DNA of 64,000 nt from Gymnopilus junonius (lineage: Eukaryota > Basidiomycota > Agaricomycetes > Agaricales > Galerinaceae), in contig JADNYJ010000040.1 in assembly GCA_015501075.1 (NCBI GenBank), positions 1 to 64,000 of the forward strand, in the 5' to 3' direction. Shown here in pieces: positions 11,966 through 25,698 of the stretch (positions are counted from its first letter, which is position 1; every line of letters begins with the position of its first letter). The notes below the pieces were generated by a model that saw nothing but the letters and a program-made list of their open reading frames with translations, had not been told where the DNA came from and searched no databases. The translations under genes were made by a program, and so were the position numbers.

Positions 11966-12149
11966 TGGCTGAAAACAGCACTGGGCGCGAAAACAGCCTC
12001 TTGTTTCGAAGGTTCGATGTGAAAAATAGTTCTATATACCTCGAGCACATTCGGGGGGAAGGGGTATGACCGGAGATAATACTGGAACAAGAGAAGTGCG
12101 CGTTGCAAATCCAAATTCTTTGACCAGGAATATAGAGAGCAATGAAAAG

Positions 12150-12580
12150 CTATGTTGCTATTGTCTTGATCTGTACACCAGTTTAATGAGCGAAAATGCA
12201 TGGATGTAGAGCGTTAGAATGCACCTGCAGACCATGGAAACCTGAAATGTCTTCCTTTAGAGTTTTGGTGACAAGCTGATGCTGCTTGACGATCGGTAAT
12301 CCTTTGAATGAGTCACTTGCAATGGTGATGGCGTAGAACGTTCCACATCCTCCTGATATACGGCATTAGAGAAGAGCGTTCGATGAAAGGCGTGGAACAC
12401 ACCAGAAACGTCCTGGACTTGCAGCTGAGAAGGCGAGAACTTGGCTGTCAGTTTGGCATGAATAAGCTGTTCGCCTTCTGTTAGAGACGAGTTAAATGTT
12501 GTATTTCTCCATTTCGATGATGCGGAGAACGCGCGACCAGAGGCAGTCGGTGGATGAAACAGACGGCGAAGAGCAAGCAT
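12150..12580 (-). CDS. BOL3: BolA-like mitochondrial Fe-S assembly factor (BOL3/BOLA3)
   Basis: BOL3 helps transfer [4Fe-4S] clusters to mitochondrial client enzymes. Three exons encode about 110 residues. An Arg-rich presequence-like start, MLALRRLFHPPTASGRAF, precedes LTEGEQLIHAKLTAKFSPSQ and LQVQDVSG. After an intron the BolA core reads GGCGTFYAITIASDSFKGLP and IVKQHQLVTKTLKEDI. A second intron joins FHGLQ to IKTIAT and a stop at 12150-12152. Without the second intron the frame would run on to 12183 with an unlike tail, so the spliced end is preferred. Its start lies 100 bp from the COX15 start on the other strand, so the two mitochondrial genes share a promoter region. Confidence 0.9.
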
Positions 12581-12680
12581 AGCGGTAGCTTTGGAAAAGT
12601 GTACGGCTTGGTCAGCCGGGTTTTCTAATTTCGGAGCGCGTTCTGAATTGAATTTCATCCCATCGGTCGTGCTACAGACC

Positions 12681-14308
12681 ATGCTCACCACGTTGAAGGG
12701 CTCACTGCGCCAGAACGCGGTCTCCCACTTCACTCTACCTTTGAGAGCGTCGCTGTTCAGGCAGTCAACGTCCAACAAGGTGCCTTGGGCAAGATATCTC
12801 TCAATAACAGCTTCTCTCCGACGGTCGCCCCGACAGTCCACCGTTTCAAATGTGCTGCTATCTTCAAGAACCTCTTTTCGCAGCCTTCATTGGAGTCGTC
12901 CGCTCTTGAAGCTACCTCTGGGAGCGACCCAGGCTCCTGCTGAACCTCTACCAGTTTTACCTTCTCCTGCTATCGGAAGATGGCTTATGCTGTCCTCTGT
13001 CCTTGTCCTCGGGATTATCGTCGTCGGTGGTGTCACTCGGTTAACGGAATCAGGACTGAGCATCACTGAATGGCGACCTATTACCGGTGTACTTCCTCCA
13101 ATGTCGCATGAGGAATGGATGGTCGAGTTCCAGAAATACCAAGCTACTCCAGAATTCAAGCTGTAGGACTTCCCTCCTTCGTTATCAGAAAGAATCTAGT
13201 TAATTTTGTCTCTCTTCAGGCTAAACCACTCAATTTCTCTCGAAGACTTCAAGTCCATTTTTTACATGGAATGGGGTCACCGCGTTCTAGGACGTCTCAT
13301 CGGTATTGTTTTCGTTGGACCTCTGGCTTATTTCGCCATCCGGAAGCAACTTCCCAAGTCACTGACCCTTCGTTTATCTGGTCTTGCTCTGCTTATTGGT
13401 GCACAAGGCTTCCTTGGATGGTACATGGTCAAATCTGGACTGGAAGACGCAATTATGGATACCCCTGGTGCTGTTCCTCGAGTGTCACAGTATCGCCTTG
13501 CATCTCATCTCGGACTTGCATTCCTGCTCTACTTGGGCATGTTTGGAACGGGTCTGTCTGTTCTAAAGGATTACAAATTCGCCAATGGAGCTGCGTGGAG
13601 TGGATTCAAAGGGAACATCCAGCAAGCACTGTCCAATCCTTTACTCAAGTCATTCAAGGGACAAGCATGGGCTCTGACTGCTTTGGTCTTCTTGACTGCC
13701 TTGTCAGGTACATATCTACTTGTCTTGCATTAGAAATGACCTCAATCTTCTCTTCTTCTGTAGGTGCTTTTGTGGCAGGCCTTGATGCTGGTCTGCTGTA
13801 TAACGAATTTCCATTAATGGGCGGACGTCTGGCTCCACCTACTGAAGAACTCTTCTCACCAGAATATGCTAAAAGCTCTGACAAATCTGACAAATGGTGG
13901 CGGAACATATTTGAAAACCCCACTACAGTTCAATTTGACCATCGTCTTCTTGTAAGTACCCCTTGATATTGTTCGAGATCCTTGCAAAATCAACATTTGC
14001 ATTTTCAGGCTACGACGACCTATTTCGCAACAGCACTGCTCTATGCTCGAACCTTCAACCCAGCTTTACGCGCTGTCTTACCTCCTATGACCAGAATGGC
14101 GACCATGGCTGCATTTGCCATGGCAAATGTTCAAGTCGCATTGGGAATAAGCACGTTGCTCTACTTGGTCCCTGTGCCTCTAGCGGCTGCGCATCAAGCT
14201 GGCAGCGTCATGCTACTTAGTGCCATGGTTCATCTTTTGATCACAATGCGCAGGCCTGGTGCAGCAGCAAGGGCCTGGAGAACTTTCAGAGCACAGCACA
14301 GCAAATAA
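12681..14308 (+). CDS. COX15: Haem A synthase COX15
   Basis: COX15 is an inner mitochondrial membrane enzyme that converts haem O to haem A for cytochrome c oxidase. Four exons give about 490 residues. A long basic presequence precedes [20 protein letters not shown] and [17 protein letters not shown], the classic first helix and loop. Conserved haem-ligand histidines lie in [33 protein letters not shown] and [12 protein letters not shown]. The loop [16 protein letters not shown] is also typical. Eight hydrophobic segments are visible. An in-frame ATG 30 codons upstream would extend the protein, but [17 protein letters not shown] starts like a mitochondrial presequence and is preferred. All frames are intact. 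Confidence 0.96.
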
Positions 14309-14529
14309 TTCCTGCAGTCCCCACTCTTAAAACAGGGCTCGCTGGAGTTTTAAACTTTTATTACTGGGATGCTTTTGGGCGCTGCAAATTTACATAAATT
14401 ATCCTCACCACTCACATGTAATACTAAAAATGCCACTAAACCATTCAGGATTGTTTCAGGATCACATTTTCCGTAGAGTTGAAACATTCAAAGGGTGTTC
14501 AAAAAAGTACAGTGCAATTTACGTAATAA

Positions 14530-15635
14530 CTATTCAGACATTTGGACATCTTCGTCGCCAGTTGATAGCGCGGGTGCGGGGGCAGGTGCATCTGCCGATT
14601 CCTTTGCGATCATTGTTTGCAAAAATGGCTCTACTGAGTCGTTCTCAAGGATTCGGAACGATCCTCCAGGAGTCTCAACCTTCTCGTGGGGGCTCTTAGG
14701 CCCAACAATACCAATAGATGTGTTGTTGACGTTAAGTTCCTTGTCCTGTTGCAGAGTTTCACGAAGCGCGTGCAGGCCATGGCGAACGAGGTCTTCAAGA
14801 GTACCTGTACATCAAACGATGTTCCATAATCAACTGGCGAAATGAAGGAGGTTATGCCACGCACAATCAGCAAAGCTTTCGTAATGTTTCTCTAAGTAGG
14901 TCTTTGCACTTTGACTCCTTGCACCGATGGACATTGCATAATATTCATAAGAGTTTCCAGATGGAGAGAATTCATAAAGGTGAGGACCACCCTTGTCTTG
15001 GCCGATGACGAGGAAGCCAACACCATAAGGGCGACGTCCGTATTCTTGGGTATTGACCTGGGCCTCTCCACGAGCAAGTCAGATGATGTTAACTGTTTTG
15101 TCATAATTAAATCACTTACTGTCCGCGATAGATGACACCAGGCGATTCACAGGTATGGGCCTGTTGAAAACCATTTTCGAGGACATAGCTTGTTGGCGCA
15201 TGAAATTGCTAAACATTGGATATCAGCAAACAAAAGCTCGACCCACAAGGCGGTATATCGGGGTACTCACCTCAGTACACGCGCATCGGATGTCAATCCT
15301 GCAATGGCAATGCCGACATGGTCATCTATTCGGAACATCTTTTGCTGGTACGACGCAAGTTCACCGGTCGATCTCTGTTCATTTGATGCCATAATCAGAA
15401 ACTTTTCGAAGCATATAGTGTAGCTGTGTATACCTTCAGGGCAAGCAGCACTGCGTGAGTCTTAGAACGCAATCCAACTGCGGCCGATCCTTGCTTTACG
15501 GCCTCTAGTGCATATTCGACTTGATGTAGACGTCCCTGAGGAGAGAAAACTGTGTTATCCGAATCGTATGTATTTCTAAACTGATTGTTACATTCAGTTA
15601 CACGTATGCGTGCGTAGAATTGCAACACATACCAT
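14530..15635 (-). CDS. PRE5: 20S proteasome alpha subunit PSMA1/PRE5 (alpha6)
   Basis: This is a non-catalytic alpha-ring subunit of the 20S core. The start is unusual: the first intron begins right after the ATG (ATG|GTATGT), so exon 1 contributes only Met, and exon 2 starts [16 protein letters not shown]. The alpha signature [20 protein letters not shown] follows, then [33 protein letters not shown] and [18 protein letters not shown]. Further on are [33 protein letters not shown] and [10 protein letters not shown]. It ends in an acidic tail at 14530. Six introns were placed. One acceptor (GTGGAG) lacks a strong pyrimidine tract but gives the conserved ADKAQVNTQ. The gene converges on COX15. 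Confidence 0.95.
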
Positions 15636-15704
15636 GATGGTGGTTCAGGGAATGGTGGATTGAGAGTTCGTGTAGGTGACGCGTCCGACCAGGTACTTCC
15701 AATA

Positions 15705-15718
15705 TAATCACGTGATTA
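15705..15718. promoter_or_regulatory. Palindromic CACGTG site upstream of PRE5
   Basis: TAATCACGTGATTA is a perfect 14-bp palindrome 70-83 bp upstream of the PRE5 start. Its core is the E-box bound by basic helix-loop-helix factors such as Cbf1. Confidence 0.45.
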
Positions 15719-15832
15719 CTCGCTCTCACTAAGTCCTCAGTTCAGAATGAAGGAAGGTTTAATACAAGAAATATTACTACAAGAAGATACAAGCTATGGC
15801 CAAAAAGCAAGACTACTAATGACGATGACTCA

Positions 15833-18800
15833 TTATCGACCTTTTTTCTCGACTCGCCATTCCTTGAAAATACCATCCAAACTTTTGTAGATCAGATGTG
15901 ATGGCAGGCATCGAATAATCTCCCCCATGTGCTCTTCAGCATCAGCCTTGCCTTTTTCACCCAAGGCTTTCTCAGCGAAATCCACAGTCAATCTGAACAT
16001 AGCAAGGACAGCCAGCGATACGTGTGTTTGCTGAGCGCCGTGGGCTGATCCTTGCAAAGCAGAGAGCAGTGGACCAGAGATGCTTGGAGCGGAAATTGTC
16101 GGGGTGGACTGAGAAAACGCGGTAGCTCTCTCTCCTCGAACAAGACGTAACAAAATTTCCAGTATGTTGTCAGTTTCAGTCATGTGAGTCTTCAAGAATC
16201 GCTGACGCTCATTGAGCGCCCCTACGGGCGAATTAGTAGCCCAGCCATCAAGGACCGTCCAGATAGTAGGGGTCTGCAAAAATAAATTGCTTCAGTTGTA
16301 TTGTTTCATTCCTGGGTATCGCAAAGCTTACCGGGTCAGGATCAACAACATGTATTTTCTTCTCCCAGCCCTCTGCAGCATCGCCGGCCACCCAAAACAT
16401 TCGACCAAACATACTTTTAAGCCAGTCTTGGATGTCGCCAGTTTTAGCCCATTTCGGTTCGGATAAGGGGCGAGTAGTGTCCAGATAAACTGTGAGCCGG
16501 AGGGTTGAGGGGACATCAGCCTTAGAGAACGGGGGCACAGTGGGATCAGAGCTAGCAGATCCGTCAGAGATGGCGGCCAAAGGAAGATACGACTTCGTGA
16601 CATCAGAGAGTCCTTCCATCTGCAGAAAACTTAGAATTAATTAAAAGTAGGTCGAGATAATTTCACCTTACCAAGATGCCTTTTAAGCCATCATTCTCCT
16701 TGTCTAGCTTTATGACCACCTCGATGCGACCTTCCTGGCGGAATAGTTTGAGACTTTCTACAACCTCAGCATCTACAACAAGACGACGATTTCCACGAGC
16801 ATAGGAAATAGATAGACGGTTTGCTGACGGGGTTTTCCCCGCTTTGGTATCAACCTTGGTAACTGTGGAAGACGAAGCGTCTTCGTATGTAGATGTCGAA
16901 GAAGTCGATAACAGTGTATTTGACACCGGTGATGCAGGCGGTTCGGGTAGATGGTCGGCTTGCGTCAGCTGAACAGAGTCCGTTTGAGTAGATTCTTGGG
17001 CTTCAATATCCAGCAAGGTAGGCTCGGCAGAAATAACTTGCAGTGACTTCGGCGCGTAAGGCTGAGATGACTCTGGATAAACCTGCGTTTCAGGGTAATC
17101 AGGGTGGTCAGTAGTATCATCAGCACTGTGTAAAACATATGCGTGTGAGGAAATATAGCAAAAAAGAAAATATAACTCAATACGGACACGGAATCGGATG
17201 GATGAACACCATCTTGAAAGACAGAATCAATAGGATGAGAAATAGTGGCATCAATGCCCTCAGGAGCGCTGGACTGTATGGAAACCATCTCTGCAGCGGT
17301 GAGAAGGGTGGCAGAATAACCTTTGTCACTTTCAGCAGATGATTGTGCAGCAATACCGGTCTGTGACAAAGGAACCCCAAGGTCAGGATGCTTCTGGCTC
17401 ACATTCCCATCTCCTGCAGATGGCTCCATAACATTGCGTTCAGAGTGCTCCGCCGCACTCAAAAGATCAGTGTGAGAAGTGCCTTTAACGAAAGCAAACA
17501 AGTCAGCAGTGTGAGCGCTAGGCGACACTCCTCCCGTCAAACGATAAAGAGGAGGGTCTTTCACACCCAAAGCCATGCCACGAATTGTGTGATTGGGCTT
17601 ACCATCCTGGAACGTCCCTTCTTCATTGTGAGCATCATCATTCTTAGCCTCATGCTCTTTTTCAATCTGACTGATGTGAAGCTCGTCCGAATCCTCTTCC
17701 GCAGGCTCAAGCTCGCCCGCTGCCTCCGCCTCCTCTTCACCTTCAACGATCGCTGCCATTAACCAATCTGCTTCACTCGTAGTCTCTGCCAAACTCGGTG
17801 CAACACTGCCAGCTGAACGGTCATCATTTACGGCAGCCATTTGAGGAGGCGGAGGGGGAGCACGACGCTCATCCAAATCTCCATCATCATCCTCCAGCTT
17901 CTTTCGTTTCCCTTTCCTTGTATCCGTAGGAATATCCCCGTAAGAAGAATTATGAGGTATGGGCCGAGAGTCATCAGCAGTCACAGGAGTATGGAAATAA
18001 ATGCGGATCCTGGACGGGAGGAGGACTAGTATCTCCATTCACTTCATGTGAACGGGAAACTTCCTGCGTTTGTTTGGCGTCTGCCATATCTACATCACTG
18101 GATTGAACATTTTCGGTCTTGACGTCTGTCCGACACTCTTCCGCTAAAGAAGAAGAAATGGGTTTCCCCTCCTCCTTAGTCGCAATTTCGGATATCTTAG
18201 ACCCATCCTCAGTTTGTCCAACAAGTTCTTTTTTCAAAGAAGAAGCTTGGATTGTGCCCCAAGTCCAGCCCAAGTCAGATATGGACAAACCAACAATCTT
18301 AAAATCTGTCAGTGTCCGCCTATTTTCATCTTTCTTACCGGCAAAGCTCGATGTGGAAGTGCCTTCTCTAGAAGTAAATGCACCACCACTGCTTGCATCG
18401 TTTCTGTTTCCCCTGCCGGATCCCGATGAACCTTGATTCCTGCCACGGAAAGATGAGGAGTTTTGATGAGAATAATTGCCTCCGCCAGAGCCACTAGGAC
18501 CACTCCCACCACTGAACGAACCACCTGCACCGCCACCACGTCTGTTGTGAAAATCTTTCCCACCACCGAAATTTCGCGAACCATGTCCTCGTAATTGGCC
18601 GGAAGGCTGACCACCTCCAGCTCCGCCTCTTCCGCCAGAACCTCCTACAAAGCTACCGCCCCGGCCTCTTCCACCCCCCAAACCTCCCCGATTACCTCCC
18701 ATCGATCCCCCACGGCCACGCCCTCCTGCACTACCACCTCTACCCGAAGGTCCGGTAGGTCCTCCGCTTCTATTTCCAGGTCCAGAAGGTATAGGACCAC

Positions 18801-19509
18801 GATTCGGGCCGGAGAAGCCACTTGGATTTTGAGGTGCTGGAGGCGGTTGGAACTGGGGTTGAGGAGGTGGTTGATGATGCTGCTGATTTTGATGATGCCG
18901 ATTGCTGCCACTGGGGCCATCGAATCGCTGGCGTTTTGCAGGAGGCAGATGCTGAGGGGACGCATGATGGTTGCGTGGCTGGGTGGGCTGCTGTGGAGGT
19001 GGCTGGTGCTGAGGTGGCTGAGGTGGCATGGGGGGGGCAAACATCTGCTGAGGTTGAGTCGGAGGGTGAGGATATGCAGGCTGCACTATTGGTTGAGGAG
19101 GTCCCGGTGGAGGTCCGTACGACTGTGGATAGCCGGCTGCAGGTTGGTACGGGTTATAACCAGGTTGACTTGGAGGGGGAGGTGGAGGCTGCTGCATGAC
19201 AGGAGGTGGTTGGTGATATTGCTGCTGCTGCTGCTGCTGCTGCCTCTGCCAGTGGCTACTCTGACTTCCATAGCCGTAGTTTGCATACAATGCAGTCTGG
19301 TCAGCTGGGGGTCTGGGTGGTTGTGGAGGAGCCCACTGGGGATTGTACTGGCCGACGGGTGGAGGCTGGGCATGGTGTTGGTGTGCCCCGGCGCTTGCCC
19401 ACCATGCCGAGTAATCAGCCTGACTGGGCTGAGGCGGGGGCGGACCAGGTGGCAATGGAGGCTGCTGAGGGGTATAACTCGGAGCAGGGAGGAATGGATT
19501 CTTATTCAT
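15833..19509 (-). CDS. Large uncharacterised RGG/poly-Q/Pro-rich protein
   Basis: I do not recognise a named family. The N-terminus is Pro/Gln-rich with a run of eight Gln, then a long Gly/Arg region with many RGG-like repeats (GRGRGGSMGGNRGG), suggesting RNA binding. A short conserved-looking block follows: DENRRTLTDFKIVGLSISDL GW. The middle is acidic and disordered, with a basic patch RKGKRKKLEDDDGD. The C-terminal third looks folded: NRRLVVDAEVVESLKLFRQ, KWAKTGDIQDWLKSMFGRMF and LLRLVRGERAT. Introns were placed at roughly 17116, 16670 and 16270. Between VQDPHLF and HTPVTADDSRP near 18005-18015 the reading frame changes. Either a base is wrong or a 73-nt intron ending ATACTAG is used. A nuclear RNA-binding role is only an inference from the RGG region. 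Confidence 0.7.
19219..19243. repeat. CTG/CAG trinucleotide run (poly-Gln in the RGG protein)
   Basis: About eight CTG units in a row encode a poly-Gln stretch on the minus strand. Length is likely to vary between strains. Confidence 0.8.
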
Positions 19510-19654
19510 CTGAATCTGAACGGTCGTCAGTGGTTGTTAAACGAGACTCTTGAGATTAATTACCGATTATACTGCACAATGGTCAATGAATCAACCAAAA
19601 ATTATCCATTCTCCATGTTCAAACTCCGCCTGTCACATACTACTCTACGTAAAT

Positions 19655-20298
19655 TCAGACTCCTCCTTGGGGTGCACCTGGAAGGCGAGGCGCCAATTCC
19701 TTTGCTTGAGCAGCCTGCCTTCGTTTTCGGTGTTCGCTCTGGCGCACTTTCTGCATTGTCAGCTTTACCTGTGGAAAAATGCACAGCACGTCCCACTCAA
19801 CTCGAGAAAATCTCACGATGAAGTGCGTAGCGTTCGTGGGTGATAAGGGTCGATGGCGATGGTGACGAGCTTAAAGGTCCAGGCACTTGAGGAGACTTGG
19901 ACCCTTCTTTCTTGCTGTTTGCATCCGTGCTAGTGTCCTTGATCTTATCCTTATCCTTTTCTTTCTCTTTCTCTTTCTCTTTCTCTTTCTCCGCCTTCTT
20001 CTTCTGCTTCTCTTCCCATTCTGCCTTCACCCGAGCAATTTCCTCTGCAGATACAGCTGGTCTAGCACCACCGTTGGCCAGGCTCGCGAAACCAGGATCA
20101 GAGAGATGTCCCGGGCAGGTGTAAAGGAAATCAACCGTGTTTATCGTTGCTAGGACGGTGGTGGTTGGCTTACAGCAAACATAGCAAGCCCTAGGAGTAC
20201 CTGCCGTCTAAGCATTGCACAGACTAAGTTTCAGGCGATCAGCTTGGACCTTATTGAAAGCGACTTACTCGCTTGTAGTACAGATTCGTGAACGACAT
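19655..20298 (-). CDS. VFA1: VPS4-associated protein 1 (VFA1)
   Basis: VFA1 binds and regulates the ESCRT AAA-ATPase Vps4 at endosomes. Three exons join as MSFTNLYYKR, then ACYVCCKPTTTVLATIN and VDFLYTCPGHLSDPGFA, the zinc-binding CxxC...C..H start typical of the family. A Lys/Glu coiled stretch (AEWEEKQKKKAEKEKEKEKE) is encoded by a hexanucleotide-like repeat. The last exon gives HREIFSMRQSEHRKRRQAAQ and ends LAPRLPGAPQGGV, matching the basic Vps4-binding end. The acceptor CAGAAAG was chosen because it restores FSMRQSEH. It lies in tandem with the RGG gene (145-bp gap) and is divergent from the formaldehyde dehydrogenase. Confidence 0.9.
19957..19990. repeat. CTTTCT-type microsatellite inside VFA1
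   Basis: Tandem CTTTCT/TTCTCT units encode the Lys-Glu repeat of VFA1 on the minus strand. It is in frame, so unit changes would only alter coil length. Confidence 0.75.
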
Positions 20299-22459
<2,161 letters not shown>

Positions 22460-22591
22460 GGAGGAAGTTGACAACGAATCCAAGAAATTAATTGTGTCGT
22501 CCAATTGAAACAAATTTGTCATCAACGAAATATCATGAACTTTGAATATACTAAAAATTACTTCAATGAAATATATACAATGTGAAGGGTA

Positions 22592-24223
22592 TCAAACACC
22601 TGGATTCATGAGCTCTGGTCTAGGTCTCGAGCCAACAATTGCCCTCCAGAGGATGATGAGAGCTGCTCTAACTTCTCTTCTCCTGACGCCACTTCTTCTC
22701 CACAAAACCCCAATCAAGGAGACAACAAAAACTAAGAAAGAGACATCGAGGCAGAGTCGGCGAATAATAATCCTCGAAGGGGACCGGCCCTCGCTGCTTG
22801 CAAAGAAAGCGGAAAATTCTCGTAGATGTTCTAATCCGCGGAAAAATGGTTTGAGAACCATTGACCACATACCGAGGTCGTCGATATCCCACACAGCTCC
22901 CTGTCTGTCGTTCAGGGATCCGCTTCCCCCACCCAAGATGGAGATCCACCACCTCTACGAGGGCTACCTGAAACATTAGGCCTGGACAATAATAGCGAAC
23001 GGGATTCAAGGGTCTCTATACGTTCCAATAGCGCAGCCAACTGGACCTGCATATTCTCTACTGCCTGCTCTAACGCCATAGCGGAAGGTGGTCGGACTTG
23101 AGCATATTGGGAAGAGTGGGAATGAGCCTGAGAGCGATAGTTGTATTGCTGACTTTGAAAGGCATGGGGAGAAGAGACCATGCGAGCAACAGGTGAGTCC
23201 GAGTACCGGCCAGAGCTTTGATTTATAGGAGGATATAATGTGGAAGGAGAGGAGGATTCGGCAAAAGCAGAAGGCGTTTCAAATGTCGGGAGAGGTTGTT
23301 GTGATGGGACACGGTACTGGGATGGCGGTGGTGACATTGCCAGTGATCCAGCGAGGGGGGTACGATATCTGTGAGAAGAATGCGAGGATGGGGGCCGGTT
23401 TTCTACTGACATTTGACCTGTGCTAATTGCAGGAAGTTCGTGAGCTTCGTCCGCTGAGTCCTCATCTGAAGTTGAGTCAGTGTCGTGGCCGGCCATATTA
23501 CTAGGTAGCCTGTCGTGACTCTGAATAGTATTCATAGCCGGTGTGCCACCCTCAAAGGCTGTGGATCCAGAGGTCTCAGAAGCGGGAGACTTGGATAAGG
23601 AACCTATATCTCGCATAAGTTAAAATGTTTAAAGTACATCAGGACACATACGGCTCATGACAATATGGGAAGGATCTCCGCCATATGATTCAAGTTCTTC
23701 AACGAGATTCATAGCGGTAGGACTATCCGGATATTTACGGAGGACCTAGCATACCTGTTAATAGTGCAGTACCAATAAGTGAGCACACCAACCTCTAGCA
23801 AAGCTTCTACATAGAGCCATTTTGCCTCGTAAGAATTCAAGTCTTTATGTTTTGCCCAAGCATCCCTTTTGAAATTTAGCATTGGCTTCTTAAGAGCAGG
23901 AATTCAGTACCATTTCGCCCTTCCTATCATATCCCACATAGGAGGCCTTGAAGAAATAACGTTCCCTGCTGTCGCTGTTTTCGAACGTGAGATGCAACCC
24001 CCACCAGCGTGACGTTGACAAAGCACGCAGTACCTTGTTTGAAGAGACTATAATGACAAGGATTGGAGTACTGTTTGCAATGTCATTATAGGACCTAGAG
24101 ACTATACCTATACATTAATAACTTTTCCTCGTAGTCAGTCTGTATGGGGCCAGTCTTCGGCAAATTCTGTACAATTTCGACTGCGCGATCGAATTGGGCG
24201 TTAATCAGTTCATGAGAGGCCAT
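22592..24223 (-). CDS. Tail-anchored acyl-CoA-binding protein (ACBD5/ATG37-like)
   Basis: The N-terminal ACBP domain binds long-chain acyl-CoA. ACBD5/Atg37 members sit in the peroxisomal membrane and act in lipid contacts and pexophagy. The start is MASHELINAQFDRAVEIVQN with LPKTGPIQTDYEEKLLMY. Later exons give LFKQATAGNV, RPPMWDMIGRAKWDAW and DLNSYEAKWLYVEALLEVL. A disordered Ser/Pro middle follows, then a coil (ALEQAVENMQVQLAALLERI). The C-terminus has a hydrophobic anchor, RRLCLDVSFLVFVVSLIGVL, and a basic tail. Near 22930 the frame shifts inside a GGGGG run. Either a weak intron is used or one G is missing. The gene converges on the formaldehyde dehydrogenase. Confidence 0.88.
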
Positions 24224-25121
24224 ATGTCGGTTTGTACGTGTTTCTGGCTGTCGTGATAAACCCAGAGAGAGCTTGTGTTGGATGAATAAGTAAAGGGCAG
24301 AAGGAGAAGCTGGCAATGGAACGAGCTCGATGTCGTGCGGTTTGAAGGGACTCGAGTTGACACGGAGTTATCGAACACACATCCAGTGACACGTGAAAAG
24401 CTGTCGGCTACATAAAGAATTTTAAATATCTATTTCAAATCCACATCGTAGCCATTACATATTGATAAAATACAGTATCTGAGCATGTCCTTTAGGTTTC
24501 GGTATCGTATCTTCCATAACGTGCATCCTGTGGAACGCCTGGCGAGTCGGTGACGCAGAGGGCGGCAGAGCTTAGTGTCATTCACCATAGAACATAGACT
24601 TGACTAGACTTGACACTCCTATATATTTGACTTTTCGACAGAGGGTCTGCACTACAGAAAAAGTTATAGCATTTGCTCGAGTTGGAGGCTGGTTCCATCC
24701 TTTGACAGATCGTGACGTGCACAATATGTAGGCATAGGCTCCAGGATTCCTATTGCCAGATCAAACATACCGAGAGATGTATTGCAACATATATTGCAAT
24801 GTCGTCAAACACATCCTCATAGTGTTTGATTTGGGCCGGGAATGAATACTCCAATACAAACAGGGTCGACAAGGGAAACAAGTTGATTTCAAACGTTCAA
24901 AGATGCCAAATGAAGGTCCTGCACACTCTGCACAGATTTAGACTCTCCAATAGATATCCGCAGGCGAATGGAGTACTTCGTGTAGCCGCAAGTCAGGCCA
25001 ATTCTGCTGGTAGCACCGTGAAACATTCGGGCATTTGAAGAACGTTATAACCTTGAAACAGTGTTTTAAATATTAGGCAAGAATACAATTAGTTGGTATC
25101 TAAATTACTAAAAAGTTGGGG
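24224..25121. other. Intergenic region upstream of the acyl-CoA-binding protein; no gene seen
   Basis: About 900 bases without a convincing exon on either strand. A CACGTG box lies at 24390-24395, about 170 bp upstream of the ACBP start. Nothing else stands out. Confidence 0.5.
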
Positions 25122-25614
25122 TCAGTACAAGAGGGCATGCCGGAAATCAAAACACACATTTTGTGACGAACCCTCCGGGACCTCCTGAGGAGACATGGAA
25201 GGCACCTTAGGGCCCAAAGATCGTGACCGACCTTCTTGCCAACTGTATTTCAAAGCGCCTCGTATCCGTTCGTCTCGTGGGCTGACGAGTTTGCCTAAGA
25301 AATGGCATGAAGGTATAAGTTCGATATGAAAAAAGGAACGGCTAACTTCACATACCTTTCCAATACAGACGACCCCAAGCTTTGCCATGTTTCCCTTCAC
25401 ATTTGAACTGCGAGGAGGTAACAACCCAGTACGAGTCTCCAATATTCTTGTTAGTCCATCGTGTTTGATGAATCTCAGTACCAATTCCGCCCGAAGGTGT
25501 TCGTGACAGCACTTCGTAGAGATTCCCTGAACTTGGTCTTAGTACTGGAGGAAGTTCGCTGGCCTTGACAGGTAAAAGACGCTTGATCGTGTTCGCGACC
25601 GAGGTGGCAGCCAT
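25122..25614 (-). CDS. MRPS34: Mitochondrial small ribosomal subunit protein mS34 (MRPS34-like)
   Basis: mS34 is a structural protein of the mitoribosomal small subunit. Exon 1 begins MAATSVANTIKRLLPVKASE. The family signature lies in RWTNKNIGDSYWVVTSSQFK and HGKAWGRLYWKGK, close to the tyrosine-tryptophan and GKAWG pattern of MRPS34. A single intron with a good GTATGT donor leads to LVSPRDERIRGALKYSW. The stop is at 25122-25124, giving about 145 residues. The tail beyond KYSWQEG is not conserved in my memory and could contain another intron. The start codon is 84 bp from that of the GatC-like gene on the other strand. Confidence 0.82.
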
Positions 25615-25698
25615 TTGTTGAAGAAAGAAGGTGGTTAAGTAAGTAAATTTGGCGAGATAAATAACTTGAATTTCAATCTCAGCAAAGCACTTCTACCA

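Noticed and set aside
12581..12841. Upstream extension of the long minus-strand frame that contains BOL3
   Set aside because: It overlaps the COX15 coding exon in antisense and shows no presequence or BolA features. The BOL3 start at 12580 with an Arg-rich presequence is enough.
18595..19821. 408-codon open frame on the plus strand
   Set aside because: It is the antisense of the RGG/poly-Q coding exon and of VFA1. GC-rich repeats keep the opposite strand open, and the translation is low complexity with no family features.
24826..25038. 70-codon frame in the region upstream of the acyl-CoA-binding gene
   Set aside because: No family resemblance, no ATG context or splice sites, and composition like the surrounding intergenic DNA.
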